From: Vermamoeba vermiformis
Lineage: Eukaryota; Tubulinea; Echinamoebida
Reading direction: 5' to 3'
Assembly (NCBI GenBank): GCA_045837725.1
Contig: JBEWZL010000077.1
Location: forward strand, 434,001 to 498,000
Length of the DNA stretch: 64,000 bases
The first letter of the stretch is position 1; every line of letters begins with the position of its first letter. A program made the translations under genes and the position numbers. The notes below the pieces were generated by a model. That model did not search any database. It saw nothing but the letters and a program-made list of their open reading frames with translations, and was not told the DNA's origin. This document shows, in pieces, positions 11,688 through 26,128 of this stretch.

Positions 11688-12225
11688 ATGTCAAGTGATC
11701 CAGAATTAGTATTTAAGTTGACTTACAGGTACGTCTATTGACGCATCTTCATTGGCTTGGGCTGTATCTAATTTTCAATTTGCTCAGCCCTTCCTGAGGC
11801 GGGATCCAAGAGTACTGCGCAGCTAAAGAAGCTATTCGCAGAACATATAAGACTGCAGAAACCGAGCACGATGAGACTGGGTAAGAAAAATAGAGATGAA
11901 AAGTACATCTGCTTTACGCCGTCTCCAATAATTATGATAAGGTTACTAATATTTCTCATAGTTATGGTACATTCATAATCAGAGCTATCAAGATTAACGG
12001 TCAGGACGTAGACTTGGAAATAATTTCGCTCGATCAAAGAAGGCTTTATCGGTATGTCATAAATTGCAGCTTTAAAAATTTCATTACATGATCTAAAATA
12101 TTTCATATATTAATTATTTTTCAATTTACAGCAAGTACCCTCATTGGCGTAGCGAATCTCAAGACAAGATCGCTCAAGTAGTCAAAGAAAAGATCGAGGA
12201 GTACTTGAAAACCCATCAAAGCTAA
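11688..12225 (+). CDS. Small uncharacterised gene, 5' exon structure unresolved
   Basis: Three exons are clear from frame: one ending at 11880, 11962-12051 and 12132-12225. They give YGTFIIRAIKINGQDVDLEI, then SLDQRRLYRKYPHWRSES and a helical end KIAQVVKEKIEEYLKTHQS. The exon ending at 11880 reads AAKEAIRRTYKTAETEHDETG. An ATG at 11688-11690 (MSSDPELVFKLTY) is a plausible start, but I could not find a splice pair joining it in frame. I do not recognise the family. The region may also be expressed with a start elsewhere. Confidence 0.4.
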
Positions 12226-12730
12226 TGTAGATATTATATTTGTACATATTGAAGCTGTCTGCTCGTGCAGTTGAAGCGCATTCATAGTGGCGAATGAAAT
12301 CCGACACAAAAAGCATTATAAATGTCTGTTTCGGCATTGACAGTCCTCTATGATGCGTTGCGATTGCTATTGATGCGACGGCAATCAGTCCTATCAAATA
12401 CAAATAAAAATTCGTATTTTCGGATGCGGCCCGATCTCACCTCTACAAGCTGCCTCCATCTCTACTAGCTGCCTTGTGGTACGTATTCAAATCTATAGTT
12501 CTTCAGTGTCGTAACTAACTTTCCGTCATGATTGCGCATCTACCAGGGTCAATTACCATATTTAGCTGAGCGTACATAAAGTTTATTGTACAAAATCGCG
12601 ATTTACAAAGCATTATTGTCGACAGTATTGAATACATCATGTTCTTATTGATTCTATAGCGATTGTGAAACCAAAGATTTACTTTCGAGCTTGCGAAATC
12701 TGGAAGCCATCGATTGATCAAGACTCGAGA
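12226..12730. other. Intergenic region, nothing supported
   Basis: A 505-bp gap between the small gene and the ankyrin kinase. Open frames on the minus strand lack ATG starts and similarity. A TTCTATAG at 12653-12660 could be the acceptor of a 5' untranslated intron of the kinase gene. I see no RNA gene or repeat. Confidence 0.4.
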
Positions 12731-15700
12731 ATGAAGAAGCGTCATTTAGGCATCTTTGGATGGAATAAAAAACGGCTATCTGAAAAGAAGTCGAAGGTGA
12801 ACTCCAAAGAGCTGAAACCAACTTTGAAACAGTTGCACGATGCGATCTACGAAGAAAAGATAGCACAAGTTAAACAAATAATAGAAGCGGACGCAGAATT
12901 AATAAATCAAAAGAAAAATGCCAGGACTGCATTGCATGTTGCTGCTAGAAGCGGAAACAGCGAACTGGTGGAATTGTTACTCGCTCATGGAGCCAACCCG
13001 AATATTGCTGACGATGCGGGATGGACTGGCATTCATTGTGCAGCATTTTCTGGAAATCTAAAAACGTTGGAAGCGCTCATTAAAGACAAGAATGTGAATC
13101 TGGCCGTAAAAAATGCGGACGAAAATACCGCCTTGCATTATATAGCAAGGCATTGCATGGATGTGCCTGATTCTATCCTTAACGAGTTCATCAAGGTTCG
13201 TATTATTTCTTATATGATATTGCATTCGTTCAAAAAATCTCGATAGCAGCTAAACTTTCGGATCAGGGGGGAATCGACGTGAACGCGCGGAATTCGAGTG
13301 GCGAAACCCCGCTGCATAATTCTTGTTGGAAGGGGAATGTTAGGATAACAGAATGGCTGTAAGTAATGATTTAAAATTTTAATTTGTACTGATCTTCCGC
13401 AGCTTAAAAAATAAAGCAAACACTGAAATACGGACCGACAAGGTAATCATTTAATATTAGAGTCTGTCAAAATATTCTAAAGTAACATGCCTCTTTCATA
13501 GCAAGAGACGCCGTTGCATTGGGCTGCAAGAGCAGGGCAAACCAAAATTGCCGAAATGCTGATCGCAGTAGGTGCATCGTTAACTGCCTCTGGTAAGTCG
13601 GAATACTTTATGTGAGTATAAAATATATTTATACATATTCTTAAGGTATTGAGGGAACACCGTTTGAAGTTGCTGTACCGATCGACAAACTAAAAAAGAT
13701 GCTCAAAGTGGATCTTAGCGCAGTCGTCAAAAATACACCAGAAAGCAATGCCAACAATAATAACAGCCTAACGATAGGAAGGCGCGATGTTAAATCAAAT
13801 AGCGTTGGATGCGTCGAAGACGGTACAAATTTATTGACAAAAACGCTTGATATTCCCTCGTCAGGTTCGTATAGCATCACACTGACCTCATATCTCTATT
13901 TTACTCGTATTAACGTTAATTAGGATCCTCCAAAATCAATTTGTTGAATTCGCCAATTAAGGCAATTCCACCGTTATCACCAACGGCTCCACGAACGAGG
14001 AGTAGCAGTTTTAGCAAGGCTAGTAATAGATTATACCTTAAAGATGAGCTATCAACAAATACGTAAGTAATTTTTGAAAAAAATTGTTACAAGCAAAGAT
14101 CCGCTTCGTCATTATTTAGCCAGCTTAAGATCTAATACCAATTTTCATTTTAGTAAATCGGACAGCCGTATTAAATTAGAAGGACAAATGAGAGCCACAT
14201 TAGAGGCAGAATTAATCGACGAGCTTGTTGAATTCTGCAAGACCAACTCATTGCTAGCGATTATTTCAAAAGTATTAGAATCAAAATCGTGGAGTTGGTC
14301 AGAAAAATATGAAGACAATAAGATTGAAATGCTTAAATGGATTTGCGAGTTCGTCGAAAAAGACAAAAAATACCAGTACGTTTAAACGACTAACTATTTT
14401 TGTATTTGGCGTAGTACTAATGAAAATTATAACGATAGATATTTGGAATATTTATATCTGAAATACAAGGATAAGATCAAAATTGAAGTCAAAGATACTG
14501 ATGAGTCGTTCTCTGACTCGGATGAGCATTTAGCATTTAGCAGTGCCTCGTTCGATTCCTTGGATACTTCAGACGCAGTAAGTAGCATAAATATAACATT
14601 AATATTCCTTAGGCCTGTTATTAATGTATTTTGCTAGTTTACTTCTTCGCCTGGGACTTCAGTTTCATCGGCTGATGAAGGTTACATGAGGAAATCCAGG
14701 CGGCTGACTCTACGCGAAAAGAAATTAACGCCATATAGTTGGGAATTAGATTTGAACGAGTGTATTGCCAGCGAAGTTATAGGTCAAGGCGGATTTGGTC
14801 TCGTGTACCGGTACGAAACTTATGACCAGCATTAGATATTCAGTAATATTTAAGCTAATGATTTCTATTATTATAGAGGTTCATATAAGAACGAAGAAGT
14901 AGCGATTAAGCAGTTAAAAACCGATGAGCTGGGCGATGACGATATGATGGCTTTTCTGAAAGAAATCTCAATTATGAGCTCGTTGAAACACGAGAATATA
15001 TTGAAATTTAAGGGCGCGTGCGTGGTAGATGTTATTTGCTTAGTTACCGAGTTCGCGCACAAAGGAGATCTGCGCACGTACTTGCTGAAGAACCAAGTGG
15101 ACACGAGCAGAAAACTCGACTTTGCTCTTCAAATAGCCAAAGCGATGGTAAGTATCATAATGTTGCTATTATTGTGCATCGTTACTAAGTATTGTTCTAG
15201 CACTATTTGCATTCGCAAGATCCGCCAATCGTCCATCGAGATCTGAAATGTTCGAACGTTTTGGTCGATAAGGATGACTGTATTAAAGTGTCTGATTTCG
15301 GCCTGAGCAAGCACGCGTCGAGCGGTGGAAACACGCGAATGGGCACACTGAATTGGATCGCGCCAGAAATTCTCAGGAACGCTGGACCCTTCACTGAGAA
15401 AGCGGATGTGTTTTCCTATGGAATTGTTGTGTGGGAGATTTTCACCAACGGACAAATACCATACCAAGGGCTACAACCTCTACAAATAGTTCGAGCCATT
15501 GACGAAGGCGTACGACCTGAAATGTAAGTCACTGATTGCATCCGGACCTCGCATCTATTAATAATTGCTTTAATTTATTGGCGCATTTGATTAATGTTTG
15601 TTATTCTAGACCTAGTACGGTGGAAGAACGAACAAAGAAGTTAATAGAGCAATGCTGGGACGATGACCCAGATCAACGACCTTCGTTTGTACAGATAATT

Positions 15701-15739
15701 TCAATACTTGAAAATATTATCAAAAATACTAGGCAATAA
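12731..15739 (+). CDS. Ankyrin-repeat TKL protein kinase
   Basis: Probable cytoplasmic serine/threonine (possibly dual-specificity) kinase. The first ATG at 12731 opens MKKRHLGIFGWNKKRL. Ankyrin repeats follow (e.g. TALHVAARSGNSELVELLL, GANPNIADDAGWTGIHCAAF, TPLHWAARAGQTKIAEMLI). A Ser/Asn-rich linker and a helical region precede a C-terminal kinase domain that keeps all key motifs: glycine loop VIGQGGFGLVY, ATP lysine in EVAIKQL, catalytic HRDLKCSN, DFG in VSDFGLS, and APE in NWIAPEIL. Thirteen exons were placed by frame, ending 15610-15739. The architecture matches the ankyrin-TKL kinases common in amoebae and is analogous to RIPK4/ANKK1 with the order reversed. The junction between exon 12731-13195 and 13247-13358 is uncertain by a few bases. 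Confidence 0.85.
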
Positions 15740-16363
15740 AATCCTCGATAAAACAATAGAAAAAGAATATTACAGATTTACTTACTGGCGTAGATCGAGA
15801 AACAAAAAAATTTTGAATGGAGCGCCGCTGAGTAGAGCGGATACCTTGAGAGGTTGGCCAAGACCGCCGAAGCGGAATTCCCTTAGAAAGGGACTCTAAG
15901 TGCACGACACCCCAATAACATTGACGTTGCCACATCTAGACAAAACTGAGCGCGAATCCGTTGAAAATTAGTTGTGGGACGGATATCTGCGTCATGGTGT
16001 CAGTAAGCAAACGTTAAGTGTTATTGTTGTTTGCATTATGTTGCTTGTAAAATTGAAACTGCGGACAAAGAAAATCTTTTTTTTGTGAGTCAAGAGGAAA
16101 TTTGACCAGCGTTCAAGATCAGGACCACAGCTAGCAGTATTTAAGCTTGAAAGGTACGCGATTGAACATCTTAATTGTACTCTTGCAGTTTTCTGCCTCA
16201 TGTAATCTATTTGAAATCGTTATTGAATTGGAGTTATTATTAGATGTGGCTAATTTCACATCAAAAATATTAGTCAATCGCTTAAAATCACAACGATGCT
16301 AAATTTATTGTCAGATCATAGTTTTGCCCTGTTAGTAATTTTCTTTACAATTTTCATTACCAG
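15740..16363. other. Intergenic region with hairpin-rich segment
   Basis: A 624-bp gap between the kinase and LIM genes. The left part holds the hairpin cluster described at 15809-15893. The right part is AT-rich. TTTTCATTACCAG just before the ATG at 16364 looks like an acceptor, so the LIM gene may have a 5' untranslated intron here. No convincing open frame. Confidence 0.4.
15809..15893 (+). ncRNA. Possible structured RNA (three hairpins after an Sm-like site)
   Basis: Within 85 bp there are an Sm-like AATTTTGA (15809-15816) and three perfect short hairpins: CCGCT/AGCGG (15825-15840), CCGC-cgaa-GCGG (15864-15875, a CGAA-type tetraloop) and TCCCTT/AAGGGA (15879-15893). This stretch is much GC-richer than its surroundings. 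It does not fit tRNA (no B box), 5S rRNA, or U1, U2, U4, U5 or U6 as I know them. It may be a lineage-specific small RNA, or part of the 3' end of the kinase mRNA. Confidence 0.22.
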
Positions 16364-19106
<2,743 letters not shown>

Positions 19107-19266
19107 AAGGTCTAACTGTAATTCTAGTACGTAAATCTACTTAAATTATCGTATTGTTTATTTATTGATAGGAATTCTCTTTATATATTAAAAAAAATTG
19201 GATTTTTTGTCGAACTATTTTCCTGGAAATTATTCTTTTATTCCTCCTTGAGTTCATACCGAATCC

Positions 19267-20712
19267 TCACCATCGCCTAAAATTCATATCAAAGCTCGTA
19301 GTTGTCTCTTTTGCATTGGTGTTAGTGAGCATAATCGCAGCGTTGAAGTAGATATTGTCGATTGCATCTGCCATTGACTCGTTGCCAGTGTGCTCAGCTC
19401 CGATTTGCTTATGTTTGTACACTTCTAAGCCCTTCTTGTTCCAAAAGAACACTGTGCCCGGTTTGTCCGTCTTAGGCACTTTTTCACCACGTATCATTCG
19501 CGCCATGTCCTCGGTTAGGAAGCGATAGACTTCGCCATGAAGGGAGTAGAAAGAATGGGATGAGCTTGAGTCGTCCGTGTAATGTTGACTGACGACCACG
19601 GGAAGAAGGTCAATAGTGAACGAAGGCTCTTTTGACAGCTCTTCTAGCAGTACTTTGTCGTTGCCTTTGAGACTCTTCAACGAGATGCCTTTCTGAATGT
19701 AATCGAACTCGGTCAAAATTCCAATATGTCTGAACGGACAACGCTTGATGTGTTTAATCAACGACGCAATATTGTGGTCCAATATGAGTGGCTTGGTGCG
19801 GTTGAGAGTGATAGCAAGTTTGGTCTTTCGAACTGAATCGTTTTCCTTGCAAATGTTGTAAGTCAATGCAACGCGGTATCCTTCAATCACTGGCGTTATT
19901 TCGTGCTCTCTGTCGCAGAAAAACGCAGTCACGCTGTTTTTTTCAGTGAAAGTCTCGCCTCCGTGACGAACGACCAATTTTCCACCTTCGTGTGCTCCAC
20001 GAAGCCTGACAACCATCGTGCCAACCATATTCGGGTACCGCGGAGTGTCTTTGTGAGGTTTGAAATGTCCTCCGACCTCGTACAAGTTCAATTTGTACGG
20101 CTCCAAGTACAGCGTGTCGTCTTGGAACTCGTCTTGCACGCGTTCTAAAAGCTTCAATAACTCTTGTTTGTGATGGTCTACGGGAGTCTTCGGGTCAGAC
20201 CGACTGTTCCATGCAAGTTTCTTGTAGAACACAATCCTGTCGTAGTCGATCGTCAGGCCAGATCGCACATCCGGATCTACTTTTGTGGTCATCGTTTTCA
20301 AGTCGCCAAATGGAGCGGGACTACATTGCTCCTTGATTTTATTGATGTTTAGCTCCCCATATCCATCGCAATCAACGAGTGTGGTTCCATCAGCGGATTT
20401 GATCTGCAAACAAAGTTCATGAAGCTCGGTATCGCCAAGATTGAAAGCGAATTCAAAAGATTTGTATGCGTTCCTAATGGCCAATCACAAAGAAGAAATT
20501 TGGGCGTCGGACGGATTGATGTATATATATTTTTGCTTCGGCGCATTTGCATATGGATCTTCTTCTTCTCCTTCCCAACGTAGGGGTCCAGATTCTTCGG
20601 CTAAATTTCCGAGGCAAGTACCATAGTCTTCGAGTTGGTTAAAGAGATTGTAGAAGGTGTGGTACTTGAGGACTTCTTCGGTCGATGCTGGATCTACATT
20701 AAAGTTCAGCAT
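19267..20712 (-). CDS. 2-oxoglutarate/Fe(II)-dependent oxygenase with an in-frame TGA
   Basis: Likely hydroxylase or oxygenase of the prolyl-4-hydroxylase-like fold. The C-terminal core shows iron ligands H-x-D in GGHFKPHKDTPRYPNMVG, a distal His in FFCDREHEITPV and the 2-oxoglutarate arginine in EGYRVALTYNI, spaced as in the family. The frame opens with ATG at 20712 (MLNFNVDPASTEEVLKY) and continues without intron to 19267, except for a TGA at 20485-20487 in the same frame. Both halves look like normal coding sequence. The next ATG after the TGA is still upstream of the catalytic core, so a shorter active protein is possible. No splice pair that would remove the TGA is evident. Confidence 0.7.
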
Positions 20713-21322
20713 TTTGGGAGCTCAAACAGGGTTCTTAATTGATGATAAATTCGTAAGTATGGTGCACTGTACTGCGAAATACTAAAAATGATTTCAACCA
20801 GGAGCACAAAAAATCTTGTTTTGATGCAAATTTCCGTAGCGAAACTCGAGGAAGAATGTCTGCAAACTTTACGTTGAATTTCAGTAATGAAATGCTTTGT
20901 AAACTCGGTACTGGCAACGTCAAACTTCGAAGATTTGGCGTCGGAGCTAGAACTAGTTCTGTCCTCGATATCAGTCTACGAACTTTTAAACTTGAAGTCG
21001 CATGAAATTTCAGCCACGCTATAGGCTCAGTCATGAATTCATCGTGCATCATATTGCGACACTGAACGATACCAAATTTGGTAACTGAACAACGAATAAA
21101 TACGCTGATCGCCTTCAGTGCGTGGAAACGAGAAACCCTTTCCAAATCACGTTGACGATACCCAAGAACCAATCATACGAGTGGTGAAAGGCGTTATGAA
21201 GCTTATTTGATGCGCTTAATTAGAAGTTGTCAAAATGTCACGGAAAAACGCCCTTTCTTCTGGTAGTTCGCGGAAATTATTACAATAATCCAAGCAAAGA
21301 AGAGACAAGAAGAGCCGTATCG
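20713..21322. other. Divergent promoter region with an unassigned open frame
   Basis: About 610 bp between two divergently transcribed genes. An open frame on the minus strand (20735-21172) has no ATG at its 5' end and only a vague leucine-rich look; I would not call it a gene. An ATG at 21235 on the plus strand opens 9 codons ending at a possible donor (TCTTCTGGTAG), so the next gene may have a short first exon here. Confidence 0.4.
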
Positions 21323-22417
21323 ATGAGCTATCCTTTAGAAAAAGATAAAACAGGTCGAGCTAGATGCACCGTTTGTTGCGAGAAGATTGCAGCAGGAGAT
21401 ATAAGAGTTGCGTATGGAAAAGGCAAGCACGCACATCTTACTTGCTGGAAGGTATAAAAATATAGACTAGATTAGTTAAATAAGTAGTTTTGTTGCAAGA
21501 GAATTGAGCCAAAAATTTCTTCGAATTAATTAAAGATTTGATTACAGGCAAAAGAACCGATAACCAAGAACTACTTTCACTGGAGCGATAAGGATATGAC
21601 GCCAGATGATATAAATAAAATTAACGCGTACATTGAGGCCAATCGTAAGTTGATCTGTTCTACTTTCAAAATTAACAACGTTGCATAACTAGAAAATGGC
21701 TCCAAAAAGCGCAAAGCTGCTGATAATATCGATGAGACTAAAGTTAAGAAGATGAAGACGGAGATTTTGGCGAATGATGAAGTTTGGGATCTGAACGAAT
21801 CCAAATTTTCAGCGCCGATCACTTTAATGTCAACGGAGATTATGAATATGATATTTACGGAATTAGATTATCTATCGTTATCTAATTCCTCGCTAGTCTG
21901 CAAGCAATGGCTCGTTCTAGCTACCGAAGATGATTTGTGGAAACGTAAGATCCAAATCCGCAATTCTTTCGACTAATTTCGCTCAGAAATATGCATCGAT
22001 CATAATATGGATTCTAAGAAATCGGGAGATCATAGTTGGAGAGCTCATTTCAAGGCCTGTTTGGTAAATTAGTTTCGTCGAAATTGGATCCGGTCTAAAA
22101 ATTAACTTGTTATTATTCAGTATATTTGTTACAACTGCAAGAAAATGCGTAAGGAAGGTCAAGCGGATTATAGGTTCTTTGCGCCATTAGGAGCTTATAT
22201 GTGCTTCAAGTGCATCCGCTTGAAAAAGTTCGCAATGCTCAGTAAATGGGAGTGCAGAGCTGATTACGGCTTTAAAGAAAGTGAATTGCTTAATGCGGGC
22301 TTAAAATTTGTTATTAGAGATGGCTGCAGACATTTCCTCAAGTCTCAGGTCCTTGCCTTGCATCAATTAAAATTGGACGAAGCCAACGCGCTAGATGCCG
22401 AAAGCGATGACGAATAA
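21323..22417 (+). CDS. PARP-type zinc finger / F-box / XPA-like C-terminal domain protein
   Basis: Candidate SCF receptor aimed at damaged DNA. Exons 21323-21451, 21548-21644, 21693-21944, 21987-22063 and 22121-22417 splice in frame to about 283 residues. Residues of about 1-45 form a PARP-type finger: YPLEKDKTGRARCTVCCEK, IAAGDIRVAYGKGKHAHLTCW (C-x2-C and H-x2-C). After a basic KKRKA linker an F-box appears (ITLMSTEIMNMIFTELDY, SLVCKQWLVL). The C-terminal 100 residues have a C-x2-C-x21-C-x2-C zinc module and then LSKWECRADYGFKESEL with LKFVIRDGCRHFLKSQVLAL. This matches the order of the XPA DNA-binding core (zinc finger, TKTEAK-like helix, LKF strand, hydrophobic helix). Start: ATG 21323 is the first in frame; 21235 is an alternative with a 37-bp intron. 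Confidence 0.75.
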
Positions 22418-22619
22418 AAGGCCAAATGATATTTCAGTGATACATATAACGTATTACATATCATTATTATGGCTTATAATTGTAATTCTAAATTAGTTGG
22501 AGCGATCCGACTCACCTCAAAAAATAAATTTCATTCAATTCAATTCTAATCTAAAGTTCCTCATCGATATAGCATTAACAATGAATTATTTACCTTATTT
22601 ACTGATAACGAGCGCTATC

Positions 22620-23815
22620 CTAATGCTTCAACAAGAAACTAAGATCCGCGTTGACTTTGAATTGCTTCGGGACTTGATTCTTCTCGAATAGGATTGCACC
22701 AGCTTCGGTACCAATAAGCGTGAGCTTATCTCCTTCACGATGCAGGATACCTCCTTCGCGTAAGCCTAGTACAGGTGTATCATTTTCTTCATGAAATTCC
22801 TAGAACAAAAAATATAATTTAATACAGCGTTCAACGGCAATTATTAGGTGCAATTCATGTGCCATTATGAAAGTTTACGTACTCTTAATCGTTCCTCTCG
22901 TGTCTCGCCTTTGTGAGTTGAATTTGGATCCGCGTCAATGAAGTGAGGGTTGATTTGGAACGGGACAAGCTTCAACGCATCAAATGAAGGAGGATATATG
23001 ACTATACGCATAATATTAATATTAAGCGCCATTGTTAAACAAATTAATAACCTGCGCCTTAAGTTCTTTTGGCGCGAGGTCTAGTACGTACTTGGCATAT
23101 CATTTGTAGTCTTAATTGACAGTGTAGCGACATTAGTACCTGCACTAGAGCCCATATAAGGCATGCCTGAGTCTATAACGCAAATAATTATTAGAAACAA
23201 GACCAAAAAAAAAGATCCAGATCCACATCGCGCGTATTATTAATAATTAATAATTAAACAACATATAATGCAATAGTAATATATGCATTACGTACCAACT
23301 CGTTTACGAATGGATTCGATCAAATTGTTCTTGTACAAAGTGTTTAATAATCGGAATGTGTTGCCTCCACCTGCGCGAGCAATTATTACGCCGAAATAAT
23401 ATCATTATGGAATTACCGATAAATATGGCCTCGGCATTCGAAACAGCCTCGACAGGGTTGGTTTCGTGGTGAATTGAGTGGATGGTGTAGCCAATCTCTT
23501 GAAAAGGAGCTTGGACCTTTTTCTCGTACGCTATAATATTATACATAAATTAGTATAATTATTTTATACTAGAAGAAAGAGCTTAATGCGTTGCAAATTG
23601 AAAAATTAATTGAAAAATTGAATTTAAATTTGTCTCGTGCTTAGATCGCACAAAAAATTATTCTTACCATCATGATCGTGTAGTGCATAAGGAATGAATA
23701 ATACTTTTTTGATTTGTGGACCTAAAAAGCTCTTAATATGTCCCTTGGCGTATTCCAAATATCCCGTCGGATGTACCGTTGAGCTGCTAAGCAACAATAA
23801 ACGTCTCACAGCCAT
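22620..23815 (-). CDS. Dipeptidase E-like serine peptidase (family S51)
   Basis: Probable cytosolic alpha-aspartyl dipeptidase (PepE family), releasing N-terminal Asp from dipeptides. Six exons (23668-23815, 23417-23530, 23296-23370, 23092-23172, 22883-23001, 22620-22799) give about 238 residues, the usual length. The start [20 protein letters not shown] is typical of the family. The nucleophile elbow GSSAGTNV lies just after DSGMPYM, the GGGNTFRLL loop precedes it, and VPFQINPHF carries the catalytic His region. All parts are intact. It is divergent with the kelch gene across 184 bp. Confidence 0.85.
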
Positions 23816-23999
23816 AATTAATCACGTATAATCTAGTTGTGCTTAATGTACTTAAAGAAAGAAGTATTGACGCGTCGTAACATTTTTTTACGGAGATATC
23901 TTGGGAGATCTAGATCTCGTGACCGAAAAAAAATCTCCACACCCCCGAAAGGCAGAATTTTATCTCACAAGCCAGAAGAACACCACAAGTGACACAAAG

Positions 24000-25968
24000 A
24001 TGGTTAACGTATCGTTTTCTTCCTTGCTTGTGCTCCTGTTAGTTGGATGCGCTGCCGCGCAATTTAGATTCAGCACTTCGGACACTACTTGCAGCAACTT
24101 CGTGCAATGGAATAGACTCGCCTTACCCACGACTGCAACGGCTCCCACTAGACGCTTCGATATGGCTGTTGCTGTGGATCCCAGAACAAATAATTTATTT
24201 GTGACCGGCGGAACCTCAGACACCTTCGCTGTCGCCTCTGATTTGTTTAAATTCAATCCAGGTAATATTCATGATTCCATATGTTCATTTAGATATTAGC
24301 GCGCGATCTTGCGGTAACCGTTTTGAAATCTGCTTATTTTATTCTTTACGCCAATTGCTTGCTAACCTTAATATTATCGTGTAGAAAAGTCTGAGTGGAT
24401 TGCATCGCAAGCGGAGAATGACACTACTCCTGGACCCATTTCAGACCACACCGCGACTTACTTCAACAGATCCTTGTTAATTTTTGGTGGAAAGGTCTCT
24501 GACAATGAATTAAAGAACAGCTTATATATCTATGATATTGGTAAGTATATTTACATGTAGATTTTTAATTCATTATGACATGTCATTTCGGAGCGGACCG
24601 GATGTCCTTGTGCTTTGATTCATTTTCATAATTTTTGCTTGATTTGCGTATCTCTAATTCTTTTTGTTCATATGATCAATCTTCTTAGTCTCGATTATGC
24701 ATTAATCTTGACCTAATACGTGTATTTAAAATAGATAAGGATTCTTGGACCAATCCCAATACCACCAACACTCCTGCACCCCGTTACGGTCATAGCGCTG
24801 CCATCTACAACAACGCTTTGTTCATTTTTGGCGGTAGATTCACCGATGGTTCTCAAACTAACGAACTTTGGAGCTTGAATCTGTGTAAGTCTCAACGAAA
24901 AAATGTTCTCGTTCGGCTAATGCCCGCGGATATTCATACTATATTTAAAGAATTACTTCTACTGTCAAATGCTCAATAGACAAATACTCGTCCATTTTGC
25001 CTAAAAAAGTAATTACGGATGTAGTTCCGAAATTAATGATTTGTGCTTGCAGCGACCTTCAACTGGACTCAACACTTCTCCACTAAAAACCCTATTCCTC
25101 GTTTGTGGCACACTACTGTTTTGTTGAACAACAAGTGGATCCTTTACGGAGGTTACAACGGAACATCGGGAACATCCGACGTTTGGAGCCTTGATTTTGG
25201 TACGGTATCTTACAATATGTCTTATAACATATAACATGAGCATTCTAGCGCTTTTTTAGTCCGATTAGCGCTTACACAAAAGTCTGTTACATCCGGCAAC
25301 TTTTCGAAACATTACAAACCCACCCTAATCATGATCAAAGTCGTTAACTATTATATATTAATATTTTAATATGTAGCTACCCTTCAATGGACTGAAATCT
25401 CTTCCACGTCCCCTCTGGATCCCAGATCGGGTCACGTCGCTTTTGTTTTGGAAGGAGAAATGTTTGTCGTTGGTGGCGAGTACGACGACCCTAATGGATT
25501 GATTTTGAACAACAACGACGTCTGGTCTTTTGATCCTGGTAAGTTTGAGACCTGCAAGTCTCCAATGGAATCGCATCCGCTATCGCGAGACGTTTTGACC
25601 CTTAAGATTCAATTATTTCAATTTCATACGGCCTAATTCACGTTACTATTCACATATATATACTGATATTAATTTAATTAGCCACTAACGAGTGGACTAT
25701 CTGGTGCTCCGTTGGTAACTCCATCCACCCTCGTCTCGGTGCTCGTGGTGACGTTGCTACTCTCGGTGGTGTTACTGGTGGACTTATCTTCGGTGGTCTT
25801 ACTACTGACACTGCTTTCAATGCCGTCTACGCTTACAACGATGTTTGGGCCATGAGCCTCGTGCCTAGCCCTCCTACCGCTCCTACTGCTCCTCATACTC
25901 CTCATACTAACCACGCCACTACTCTCACTTTGACCACCGCTGCTATTGCTACTGCAGCTTTGTTCTAA
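24000..25968 (+). CDS. Secreted or GPI-anchored kelch-repeat protein
   Basis: Six exons (24000-24261, 24385-24540, 24735-24884, 25053-25199, 25377-25538, 25682-25968) join in frame. A signal peptide MVNVSFSSLLVLLLVGCAAA is followed by about six kelch blades with the usual Gly-Gly plus downstream Tyr/Trp pattern (LFVTGGTS, LLIFGGKVSD, LFIFGGRFTDG, ILYGGYNGTSGTSDVWSL, MFVVGGEYDD). This is a six-bladed-propeller-like ectodomain. The C-terminus is a Pro/Thr/His-rich spacer and a short hydrophobic end (TLTLTTAAIATAALF), as expected for a GPI signal. The ATG at 24000 was chosen over the open frame upstream because it begins the signal peptide. Confidence 0.8.
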
Positions 25969-26128
25969 AAAATTTGTGGATCTGCATCAAAATAAACGTT
26001 GATTGTACTCAACAAATATGAATATGACGCGCTTTAAAAGTTTATAAGGATCCATCTTAAAATAAAATATTTATAAATACATTTACACTCTTACAAAACA
26101 AAATTGAGTAAAATCTTTTGGATGCGTT

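Noticed and set aside
12515-12866. Minus-strand frames over the start of the ankyrin kinase
   Set aside because: Antisense shadows without ATG-led coding sense or splice signals.
15800-15960. tRNA, 5S rRNA or spliceosomal U RNA in the hairpin cluster
   Set aside because: No A/B boxes or cloverleaf, no 5S internal promoter, and no known U1, U2, U4, U5 or U6 core sequence.
20735-21172. 145-codon minus-strand open frame with a leucine-rich look
   Set aside because: No ATG at its start, no clear repeat register and no splice partners; it lies in a divergent promoter region.
23901-23999. Upstream extension of the kelch gene frame
   Set aside because: It begins without ATG; the ATG at 24000 directly starts a good signal peptide.
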